Shown one piece after another: positions 45,226-52,298 of a stretch of DNA of 64,000 nucleotides. The stretch lies in contig NZ_FNEX01000023.1 in assembly GCF_900100435.1 (NCBI RefSeq), positions 1 through 64,000 on the forward strand, read 5' to 3'. The DNA is from Pedobacter sp. ok626. Lineage in GTDB: Bacteria; Bacteroidota; Bacteroidia; Sphingobacteriales; Sphingobacteriaceae. Within the stretch, counting starts at the first letter, position 1. Each line of letters opens with the position of its first letter. The notes below the pieces were generated by a model. It did not search any database. It was not told where the DNA came from and was given only the letters and a program-made list of their open reading frames with translations. Both the position numbers and the translations under genes were made by a program.

Positions 45226-46092
45226 TTGAAAAAATCGATCATTATATTTTATTTCATGTTGCTTTACGCCATGGTGCAACTGATCTCATGGGGCTCACTG
45301 GTGGTAAGGTTGGAGCCTGCCAGAATGGCAATGGTTATGGGAGAAGGGTCGGTCTTTTTATTTTTACTGTGTATAGGTGCCTATTTTTTACACCAGTCTA
45401 TTCAAAAAGAAGAACGCCTGCGTGAGCAACAGCAAAACTTTTTATTGTCCGTAACCCATGAGTTAAAATCTCCATTGGCGGCTATAAAGTTATCTATACA
45501 AACGATCGTGAAGCGCGATCTGGATAAGGCAAGACAAACTTCTTTGTTGAATAATTCATTAAAAGATATTGAACGTTTGGATGATCTTGTGGAGAATATG
45601 TTGTTGGCTACTAAGATCGAAAACCGCTCCTATTCCTTCCCTAAAGAAGAATTCGACTTTTCTGAGTTGGTAACTAAGATCACAGATCGGCTACAGGTAC
45701 ACTCATGTGGATGTGAGCAATTGATTACACCAATAATTAAACCGGGAATTAAAGTGATGGGTGACCAATTTGCACTTTCATCAGTAGTTACGAATCTTGT
45801 TGAAAATGCGGTGAAGTATTCGGGACCTTGTGCGGATGTATCGGTTGAATTAACGGAAAAAGATGGTCATGCATTTTTAAGAGTATCTGACAAAGGACCA
45901 GGTATTCCTGATGCAGAAAAGATGCTTATTTTCGATAAATTTTACCGTGTTGGTGATGAGAATGTCAGAAAATCAAAAGGAACAGGTTTAGGCCTGTTTA
46001 TTGTTAAGGAAGTATTACAAAGCCACGACGCTGATATCAGCGTTAGAGATAACGTACCGCAAGGTGCTATTTTTGAAATAACATTTAGTTGA
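45226..46092 (+). CDS. Sensor histidine kinase in the haem operon
   Basis: 288 residues from a TTG start (no nearby ATG keeps the first membrane helix). Two membrane helices (about 4-24 and 40-57) flank a very short periplasmic loop, so the stimulus may be sensed within the membrane. HisKA has His78 (LLSVTHELKSPLAAIKLS). The ATPase domain has NLVENAVKYSG, DKGPGIP and GTGLGLFIVKE. A CGC motif (about 161-163) lies between them. The response regulator gene follows with 2 bases between. Its place inside the hem operon suggests a link between haem or redox status and its signal (inference). Confidence 0.88.
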   Translation: MKKSIIIFYFMLLYAMVQLISWGSLVVRLEPARMAMVMGEGSVFLFLLCIGAYFLHQSIQKEERLREQQQNFLLSVTHELKSPLAAIKLSIQTIVKRDLDKARQTSLLNNSLKDIERLDDLVENMLLATKIENRSYSFPKEEFDFSELVTKITDRLQVHSCGCEQLITPIIKPGIKVMGDQFALSSVVTNLVENAVKYSGPCADVSVELTEKDGHAFLRVSDKGPGIPDAEKMLIFDKFYRVGDENVRKSKGTGLGLFIVKEVLQSHDADISVRDNVPQGAIFEITFS

Positions 46093-46094
46093 TT

Positions 46095-46799
46095 ATGCAA
46101 CAGAAATTAAGAATACTGCTGGTTGAAGATGAAGACCATTTATTAGATGCGATAAAATTAAACCTTGAGCTTGAAGGTTATAAAGTACATGCTGTAAAAG
46201 ACGGTAAAACGGCCTTGAAGGTTTTTAAGGAAGAACGTTTTAACTTGATTATTCTGGATGTAATGCTTCCGGAAATGGATGGTTTCCAAGTTTGTGAGAC
46301 CATCAGATTAGAAAATACTGAAGTGCCTATTCTTTTCTTAACTGCTAAAAATACCAGCGAAGACAGAGTTATGGGACTTAAAAAAGGAGCCGATGATTAT
46401 TTGGTAAAACCTTTTAACCTGGAAGAGCTGATCTTAAGAGTAGGCATTCTGGTGAAACGCAGCATGAAAGCTGATGATTTAAAAGAAATCAATTCCTATA
46501 AAATTGGTGATAAAACCATCTATTTCAATTCATTTGAACTGAAACAAGACGACGGGGTTATTGTGCCTTTAACTAAAAAGGAAACTATGCTTTTGAAATT
46601 GCTGATAGAGCGTAAAAACGAGGCTGTCTCACGCGAACAGATTTTGGAAACTGTTTGGAATTATGATGTTTATCCGTCTACAAGAACTATTGATAACTTC
46701 ATTTTAACTTTCCGTAAGTATTTTGAACCAGATCAGAAAAATCCGGTTTATTTTCATTCCATCAGAGGTGTAGGTTATAAATTCACTGATATTCATTAA
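46095..46799 (+). CDS. OmpR-family response regulator
   Basis: 234 residues from the ATG at 46095; a TTG at 46089 overlaps the kinase stop. The receiver domain has acidic EDED (about 11-14), phospho-acceptor Asp55 (IILDVMLPEMDG), FLTAKN and a conserved Lys in DDYLVKPFN. The C-terminal winged helix (about 140-232) shows VPLTKKETMLLKLL and YPSTRTIDNFILTFRK with SIRGVGYKF. It is the DNA-binding partner of the kinase just upstream. Its stop overlaps the next ATG by one base (TAATG). Confidence 0.9.
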   Translation: MQQKLRILLVEDEDHLLDAIKLNLELEGYKVHAVKDGKTALKVFKEERFNLIILDVMLPEMDGFQVCETIRLENTEVPILFLTAKNTSEDRVMGLKKGADDYLVKPFNLEELILRVGILVKRSMKADDLKEINSYKIGDKTIYFNSFELKQDDGVIVPLTKKETMLLKLLIERKNEAVSREQILETVWNYDVYPSTRTIDNFILTFRKYFEPDQKNPVYFHSIRGVGYKFTDIH

Positions 46800-47314
46800 T
46801 GTATAATTCAAAAGGCAGGTATGCCCTGATGGCAGTTTTTGCTATCGCTAGTGTGGTATGCCTTTTTTATGATCAATACCAGCTGGCAGCTATTGCCGGC
46901 TTTTTGTTTGCCTTTGTTTTGTGGAGTCACTTTAAGCACAGTTCAATATTACTGGCTTCAAAACACTTTAAAAATGGTGATCATATACGTGCAGAGCAAT
47001 TGTTAAATGAGGTACCTAATGCTGATCGGTTAGCTCGAAACAGACGCGGGTATTACGAGTTTATGCGGGCAAATATCGCTTTGAAAAAGGAGGATTACGA
47101 AGCTGCTGAACATCATTTTCAGATAGCAAGTCGTTTTCCCCTGGGCGGAAAGAATGATAAAGCTTTTGTGATGATTCATTTGGCTAATCTAGCCTTAAGG
47201 AAGAAAGACAAGGTACGCAGTAGCGCTTACCTTGAAAAAGCAAAAGAGTTGGCGGTAACACCAAAGGCTCTTGATATAATTAGTAAAATAGAGGAAGAAG
47301 TAAATAGTTTATAA
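46799..47314 (+). CDS. Membrane-anchored TPR-like protein
   Basis: 171 residues. Two hydrophobic segments at the N-terminus (about 8-24 and 28-44) are followed by helix pairs with tetratricopeptide-like spacing (FKNGDHIRAEQLLNEVP; ALKKEDYEAAEHHFQIA; LRKKDKVRSSAYLEKAKEL). No catalytic motif. It is translationally joined to the response regulator (TAATG overlap) and followed after 23 bases by hemE. It may be a scaffold for the kinase or for membrane-associated haem enzymes; this is a guess from position. Confidence 0.75.
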   Translation: MYNSKGRYALMAVFAIASVVCLFYDQYQLAAIAGFLFAFVLWSHFKHSSILLASKHFKNGDHIRAEQLLNEVPNADRLARNRRGYYEFMRANIALKKEDYEAAEHHFQIASRFPLGGKNDKAFVMIHLANLALRKKDKVRSSAYLEKAKELAVTPKALDIISKIEEEVNSL

Positions 47315-47337
47315 AAGAAATAGAGGATAAAGAAAAG

Positions 47338-48360
47338 ATGAACACGTTATTTTTAGATGCAGCATTTTCAAAGCAAACAGAACGTCCACCGGTATGGATG
47401 ATGCGCCAGGCAGGTCGTTTTATGCCAGAGTATTGGGAGATTAAAAACAAATACTCCTTTCTTGAAATGTGCAAAACACCTGAAATTGCTGCTGATGTAA
47501 CGATGTTGCCGGTTGATTTGCTAGGCATTGATGCTGCTATTTTATTCTCTGATATTCTCGTTACCGGAGAGGCTATGGGTGGAGACCTGAGTTTTACACA
47601 AGGTGTTGGACCAAAGTTTGCCAATCCTGTGCGTACACTGAAAGATGTGGATGCTTTGGAAGTAGACGTCCTGGATAGGTTACAATATGTTGCTGATGCG
47701 ATTAAAGTGATACAGCAACGTTTAAATGGCAGTATCCCACTGATTGGCTTTGCAGGAGCACCTTTTACCGTAATGAGTTACTTAGTCGAGGGAGGTTCAT
47801 CAAAGGACTTTAAACTAACTAAATTGTTGATGCATAATGAGCCGGAGATTGCGCATAAACTACTTGCTAAAATTGCAAAGGTTACTGCTGATTATTTGAA
47901 CTTGCAAATTGCTGCAGGTGTTAATGCCATCCAAATCTTTGATAGCTGGGCCTTAGCTTTGTCTTGGAACGATTATCAGGAGTTCTCTCACCGTTACATC
48001 CAGGAAATTATAGCTAATTTAAATAGAAAGGATGTTCCAATAATTTCTTTCTGTAAAGGTAGTTCTGTGTTTGCTCCAATTATGGCGACCGCTAAACCGG
48101 ATGTGATTTCCGTAGATTGGAATGCCGATCTTCTAAATATTAAAAATAGCTTGCCTGCTGGAATAGCAGTTCAGGGAAATCTGGATCCACATATTTTATA
48201 TGCAAACAAACCTGTGATCAAAAAAGAGATCCTTAGATTGTTTGAGCGTATGCGCGGTGAGAAAGGCTTTATTTGTAACCTTGGTCATGGTATCATGCCT
48301 GATATTCCTTTCGATAACGTGAAATATGCGATAGAGGTCATTAAGGAGTTCAAATACTAA
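47338..48360 (+). CDS. hemE: Uroporphyrinogen decarboxylase
   Basis: 340 residues, normal length. The N-terminal signature RPPVWMMRQAGRFMPEY (about 16-32) supplies the substrate arginines, and IDAAILFSDI and FAGAPFTVMSYLVEGG follow. It decarboxylates the four acetate arms of uroporphyrinogen III to give coproporphyrinogen III. It is separated from hemL by the two-component genes and TPR-like gene but remains in the same close-packed run. Confidence 0.95.
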   Translation: MNTLFLDAAFSKQTERPPVWMMRQAGRFMPEYWEIKNKYSFLEMCKTPEIAADVTMLPVDLLGIDAAILFSDILVTGEAMGGDLSFTQGVGPKFANPVRTLKDVDALEVDVLDRLQYVADAIKVIQQRLNGSIPLIGFAGAPFTVMSYLVEGGSSKDFKLTKLLMHNEPEIAHKLLAKIAKVTADYLNLQIAAGVNAIQIFDSWALALSWNDYQEFSHRYIQEIIANLNRKDVPIISFCKGSSVFAPIMATAKPDVISVDWNADLLNIKNSLPAGIAVQGNLDPHILYANKPVIKKEILRLFERMRGEKGFICNLGHGIMPDIPFDNVKYAIEVIKEFKY

Positions 48361-48367
48361 GTTAAAA

Positions 48368-48916
48368 ATGGAGAAGTACTATTCCTACATCATGTCTGTC
48401 CACATCATCTTTGTGGTAAGTTGGATGGCTGGATTGTTTTATAGTGTGCGTTTATTTATTTATCATACTGAGGCCAATGATCGGCCGGAAGTTGAACGCA
48501 ATATCCTTCAAAAAGAATACGAAAAAATAGAGCATAAGCTTTGGTATATCATTACTACTCCTGCTATGGTACTTACTGTGCTTGCAGGTGTAGGAATGGT
48601 TTGCATACGACCATACCTGTTAACTGCGCCTTGGTTTCATGTAAAGCTTGGCTTTGTAGTTGCTTTATTGGCTTATCATTTTATTTGCCAGAATATTATG
48701 AAGCAACTAAGGCTCGGTAAATTTAAGAACAGCTCTTTTAAGCTTCGTTTATGGAATGAGGTAGCTACTATTTTGCTCGTTGCCATTGTATTTACAGTGG
48801 TTTTAAAAAGTGCTGTAGATTGGGTTTATGGGCTTATAGGCTTAATTATTTTTGCTGTTGTCATTATGATGGCGGTAAAATGGTATAAACACTACCGGAA
48901 AAAGCACGATTGTTAA
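48368..48916 (+). CDS. hemJ: HemJ/CopD-like protoporphyrinogen oxidase
   Basis: 182 residues with four or five membrane helices. The conserved N-terminal His (IMSVHIIFVVSWMAGLFY), RLFIYH, and WFHVKLGFVVALLAYH match the HemJ family, which oxidises protoporphyrinogen IX in many bacteria lacking HemG/HemY. A hydrophobic extension is present at the C-terminus. It is placed 7 bases after hemE, which supports HemJ over a copper-transport CopD role. It is the last gene of the operon. Confidence 0.85.
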   Translation: MEKYYSYIMSVHIIFVVSWMAGLFYSVRLFIYHTEANDRPEVERNILQKEYEKIEHKLWYIITTPAMVLTVLAGVGMVCIRPYLLTAPWFHVKLGFVVALLAYHFICQNIMKQLRLGKFKNSSFKLRLWNEVATILLVAIVFTVVLKSAVDWVYGLIGLIIFAVVIMMAVKWYKHYRKKHDC

Positions 48917-48934
48917 TTAGATCAAAATATCATT

Positions 48935-48964
48935 ATAGCTCCTTAATTGGAGCTATTTTTATTT
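48935..48964 (+). terminator. Terminator of the haem operon
   Basis: ATAGCTCC (48935-48942) pairs with GGAGCTAT (48949-48956) around a TTAATT loop, followed by TTTTATTT. It lies 18 bases after hemJ. Confidence 0.85.
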
Positions 48965-49031
48965 ACAGCTATTTTTTTAATCTCATGCAACCTTTTCAAT
49001 AATTTCCTCATCTTCTATATACCAAACAGAA

Positions 49032-49598
49032 ATGGAGTTGACGCAATATAGAATAGACGAACTGCTAAATGGATGCAGAGCCGGTAACCGGCAGATGCAG
49101 GAAGCGCTTTATAAACAGACAGCCGCTAAAATGCTGGTTGTTTGTATGCGATACACTAAAGATAAAATGGAGGCTGAAGATATATTGCAGTTAGCTTATG
49201 TTAAAGTATTCGAAAAGATAAAAGAGTATCGCGGTGAGGGTGCATTTGAAGGATGGGTTAGGAGGATTATGGTTAATACGGCAATAGAAAGCTATAGAAA
49301 GAATCTGAAAAACATGAACCTGGTACAAATTGAAGAAGCTTACGAACAACCTTCTACCGATTTTGATTTTAGCAGGCTTGGCCTCCAGGATCTCATGCGA
49401 ATTATTCAAAAGTTATCTGATGGTTATCGTGTTGTTTTTAATATGTATGCAATTGAAGGTTATACACATAAAGAAATTGCAGCAACGCTCGGTATTTCTG
49501 AAGGAGCTAGTAAGTCTCAGTTGTCTAGAGCCAGAGCAATTTTGAGGGAAGAAATTATTAGAATGGAGGGCATAAATTATGCAACATATGAAGGATAA
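49032..49598 (+). CDS. ECF-family RNA polymerase sigma factor
   Basis: 188 residues with sigma region 2 (about 15-90; YTKDKMEAEDILQLAYVKVFEKI; FEGWVRRIMVNTAIESYRK) and region 4 (about 122-180; DGYRVVFNMYAIEGYTHKEIAATLGISEGASKSQLSRAR). No region 3, as in ECF factors. Its last 20 bases overlap the start of the next gene, a probable anti-sigma factor, so the two are translationally coupled. No promoter could be named; autoregulation through an unknown ECF promoter is usual. Confidence 0.9.
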   Translation: MELTQYRIDELLNGCRAGNRQMQEALYKQTAAKMLVVCMRYTKDKMEAEDILQLAYVKVFEKIKEYRGEGAFEGWVRRIMVNTAIESYRKNLKNMNLVQIEEAYEQPSTDFDFSRLGLQDLMRIIQKLSDGYRVVFNMYAIEGYTHKEIAATLGISEGASKSQLSRARAILREEIIRMEGINYATYEG

Positions 49599-50274
49599 AG
49601 AAATGGACCAGTTGTTTAAGGACCACTTTGAAAATGCAGAAATAGAACCTTCTGCCGGACTTTGGATAAGTATTGAGCAGCAACTGGGAATTAAGCCTGT
49701 TAAAAGGAAATTCCCTTTATATTGGTTTGCTGCCTCAGCAGCAGTTGCTATTATTGTTATGAGCTTATTGCTGACTAAAGAGGAAAAGATCCAGTTGCAT
49801 GTTAATCATTCTATTGTCCCTTTAGTTGAAAAGACGGCGCCAATTTCAGTTCTGAAAAAATCCGGCAACCAATCTCCCAATAGAATTGCAGCAACCATAC
49901 CTGGTTTAAAAAATAAAATAGCCTTAGTTAAGGCAAGTGATACCACAAATCTTAAAAAAGATCTGATGGTCATGCAACCAATAAAGGAAGATGTGCGTCT
50001 TCATGATATGGTAGAAAGGTTGCGACCAGTAGTCAATTCAGATACCTTGCTACTGGCATCTAATCAATCGGCGGTAATAAATGAGGTGGTCAATGAAAGT
50101 GATCAGGTTGAGAAAAGAGGAATTAGAAATATGGGTGACCTGATTAATTTTGTGGTAGATAAGTTGGATAAAAGAGAGGAGAAACTTTTGAAATTTAAAA
50201 CGGATGACGATGATTCTTCACTCATTGCCATTAACATTGGATTCATAAAATTCAATTCGAAGAAACACAAATAA
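49579..50274 (+). CDS. Probable anti-sigma factor
   Basis: 231 residues. An acidic N-terminal cytoplasmic region of about 45 residues (MDQLFKDHFENAEIEPSAGL) precedes one membrane helix (about 47-64, YWFAASAAVAIIVMSLLL). The periplasmic part is low-complexity and without a known domain. The topology and the 20-base overlap with the ECF gene point to an anti-sigma factor; the family is not a recognised FecR type. An in-frame ATG three codons later (49588) is an equally good start. Confidence 0.7.
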   Translation: MQHMKDKEMDQLFKDHFENAEIEPSAGLWISIEQQLGIKPVKRKFPLYWFAASAAVAIIVMSLLLTKEEKIQLHVNHSIVPLVEKTAPISVLKKSGNQSPNRIAATIPGLKNKIALVKASDTTNLKKDLMVMQPIKEDVRLHDMVERLRPVVNSDTLLLASNQSAVINEVVNESDQVEKRGIRNMGDLINFVVDKLDKREEKLLKFKTDDDDSSLIAINIGFIKFNSKKHK

Positions 50275-50284
50275 ACCAAACAAT

Positions 50285-51088
50285 ATGAATAGAATACTTT
50301 TTGCAGCACTTTTGGTATGTGGGCTTACCAGTACAATGACCAGTAAGGTAATGGCTCAGCAAGACAGCACGTCAAAGAAAAAGATGAAACGTTTTGATAT
50401 GAAGTATGGTATCGGTGTAAGTATAGTTAAAAAGGATACGACAAATACCCCAGGTACTTCTAAGGGGCGTTTTGTAGGGGGGATTACAATTACGAGGGTT
50501 GACTGGGGGTTCTCCAGGTTGATTGATAACGGAAGTTTCACTTTGTCGCCTACAAATGATTTTTTGAGTTATAAAGGAGCTAAAACTAGTACTTTTTCTT
50601 TTGATGTGATTCAATTTGGATATCGATTTAATCCGAACTTTAAGTTGTATGTAGCAGGTGGTTTCGACTGGACTATGATCCGTCTACGAAAAGATATTAC
50701 AATTCAAAGAGGGCAGCCGGAGTTAACTTATGTAAATGATGATATTCATTACAGTAAAAATAGATTCTCCAATAGTTATGTACATATTCCTTTAAATTTT
50801 GAATTCCGTACAAAAGAAAATCGTCGGGACAAGCGTTTTTATTTTGTAGTCGGCCCGGAAGTCAGTTTTCTGTTAAATGGAAAGTTAAAACAGATTAGTG
50901 AGGAAAAAGGGAAGGTTAAAATTAAAGATGATTATCATTTTCAACCTTTCCGTTATGGCGGTACTGCTCGTATTGGTTATGGCAGTATTGGTTTGTTCAC
51001 CAAGTATTACTTTAATGATATGTTTGATAGCCCTGAACAGAAGGGATTGAAAAATATGTCGTTCGGTATTACATTCGGACTGAATTAA
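50285..51088 (+). CDS. Outer-membrane beta-barrel protein
   Basis: 267 residues with a signal peptide (cleavage about residue 24, KVMAQ). The mature part has a basic Lys-rich start, then alternating amphipathic strands (FSFDVIQFGYRFNPNFKLYVAGGFDW; RFYFVVGPEVSFLLNG; YGGTARIGYGSIGLFTKYYF), ending in MSFGITFGLN, as small 8-10-strand barrels do. It lies 10 bases after the anti-sigma gene, so it is probably part of the ECF unit and either the product under control or a sensor. Function unknown. Confidence 0.78.
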   Translation: MNRILFAALLVCGLTSTMTSKVMAQQDSTSKKKMKRFDMKYGIGVSIVKKDTTNTPGTSKGRFVGGITITRVDWGFSRLIDNGSFTLSPTNDFLSYKGAKTSTFSFDVIQFGYRFNPNFKLYVAGGFDWTMIRLRKDITIQRGQPELTYVNDDIHYSKNRFSNSYVHIPLNFEFRTKENRRDKRFYFVVGPEVSFLLNGKLKQISEEKGKVKIKDDYHFQPFRYGGTARIGYGSIGLFTKYYFNDMFDSPEQKGLKNMSFGITFGLN

Positions 51089-51132
51089 GAAACACACACA
51101 CTATGCGACCTCTCTTTCTATGCCAAAATATT

Positions 51133-51140
51133 TATCTTTG
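51133..51140 (+). promoter_or_regulatory. -7 box next to the ABC ATPase start
   Basis: TATCTTTG is a perfect TAnnTTTG box. It ends only 5 bases before the GTG start at 51146, so the transcript would begin at or very near the start codon. No good -33 element was found. Confidence 0.45.
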
Positions 51141-51145
51141 TAGCT

Positions 51146-52138
51146 GTGGAAGAACCGATCATTACCGTTAAGAACTTAACAAAGCAACATCAAGCAGGAC
51201 AATCATCCGGTGTTAGTGATGTCAGTTTCGACATCAAAAAAGGAAACGTTATCGCTATTCTAGGTGAAAGTGGAAGTGGTAAATCCACATTGTTGAAGTG
51301 TATTTATGGCTTGCTGAAGGTCGATAGTGGCGAGGTGTCTTTTAAAGGTAAACGTATTTTGGGGCCAGATGAGCAGCTGATCCCAGGTCATAAGGAAATG
51401 AAAATGGTTACGCAGGACTTTTCCTTAAATATATACGCGAAAGTATACGACAATATCGCATCTATGCTTTCAAACACCAATATACAGGCTAAACAAGAAA
51501 AGACTATGGAGATGATGCAGCACCTGCACATCGAACATCTTAAGGACAAGAAGATTACGCAATTAAGTGGGGGAGAGCAGCAGCGTGTAGCCATAGCAAA
51601 GGCGATGGTAAGTGATACTGCCGTATTACTATTGGATGAACCCTTCAGTCAGGTTGACGCTTTGTTGAAAAACCAGTTGCGTGCGGATATTAAAAGAGTC
51701 GCAGCTGAAACTGGAGTCACAGTAGTCATGGTGTCACATGATCCGGCTGACGGTTTGTTTTTAGCTGATGAATTACTTATTCTAAAAGATGGTAAGCTGT
51801 TGCAATTAGGCAACCCTGCTTCTGTATACAATCATCCAGATCACATTTATACAGCACAGCTACTAGGTAATGCTGTTGTTTTAAATGCAGAAGATGCTGG
51901 AAAGTTAGGTTTAGATATAAAAAGTGGTAACGCCGTTTTCTATCCCGAATGGGTGGAGCTGAAGAGCTCATGGAACAGTAAACGCTTTGAGGTGAAAGAT
52001 GTGTATTATAAAGGCTTTTATGAAGAGTTGTTGCTAGAGCGGAACGGGGTAGTGATTAGGGCTATTCAACTCAATCGAGGTGAACACAAAAAGAACGATC
52101 ATGTTCAGGCCAACATCACACATTTTCTGACTTTATAA
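51146..52138 (+). CDS. Orphan ABC transporter ATPase
   Basis: 330 residues from a GTG start; no other start preserves the first strand (EEPIITVKNLTK). Nucleotide-binding domain about 1-230: Walker A GESGSGKST, Q-loop VTQDFSL, signature LSGGEQQRVAIAKA, Walker B VLLLDEPFSQVD, switch His VSHDP. The C-terminal 100 residues look like a TOBE-type regulatory domain, as in spermidine/iron/molybdate importers. No permease or binding protein is adjacent, so its partner is elsewhere or it has another role. A -7 box lies 5 bases before the start. Confidence 0.85.
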   Translation: MEEPIITVKNLTKQHQAGQSSGVSDVSFDIKKGNVIAILGESGSGKSTLLKCIYGLLKVDSGEVSFKGKRILGPDEQLIPGHKEMKMVTQDFSLNIYAKVYDNIASMLSNTNIQAKQEKTMEMMQHLHIEHLKDKKITQLSGGEQQRVAIAKAMVSDTAVLLLDEPFSQVDALLKNQLRADIKRVAAETGVTVVMVSHDPADGLFLADELLILKDGKLLQLGNPASVYNHPDHIYTAQLLGNAVVLNAEDAGKLGLDIKSGNAVFYPEWVELKSSWNSKRFEVKDVYYKGFYEELLLERNGVVIRAIQLNRGEHKKNDHVQANITHFLTL

Positions 52139-52245
52139 ACCCATAAAAATCAGTCTGGTAAACCTCCAATTTTCATTTTCGTGTCATAACATTTGTTTGT
52201 AGGCTTATCCTGACTTTTTTACTAAAATATTCAGAAGTTGAGTAT

Positions 52246-52253
52246 TAACTTTG
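52246..52253 (+). promoter_or_regulatory. -7 box of the DUF5686 gene
   Basis: TAACTTTG followed by CAAGG matches TAnnTTTG and lies 45 bases before the ATG at 52299. The -33 element is not clear. Confidence 0.45.
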
Positions 52254-52298
52254 CAAGGCTTAATTTTTTAAGCAATACATATTAAAGTAGAAAAGCAG

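Noticed and set aside
45226..46092. Naming the kinase a haem sensor
   Set aside because: There is no haem-binding motif I can point to; only the gene position suggests it.
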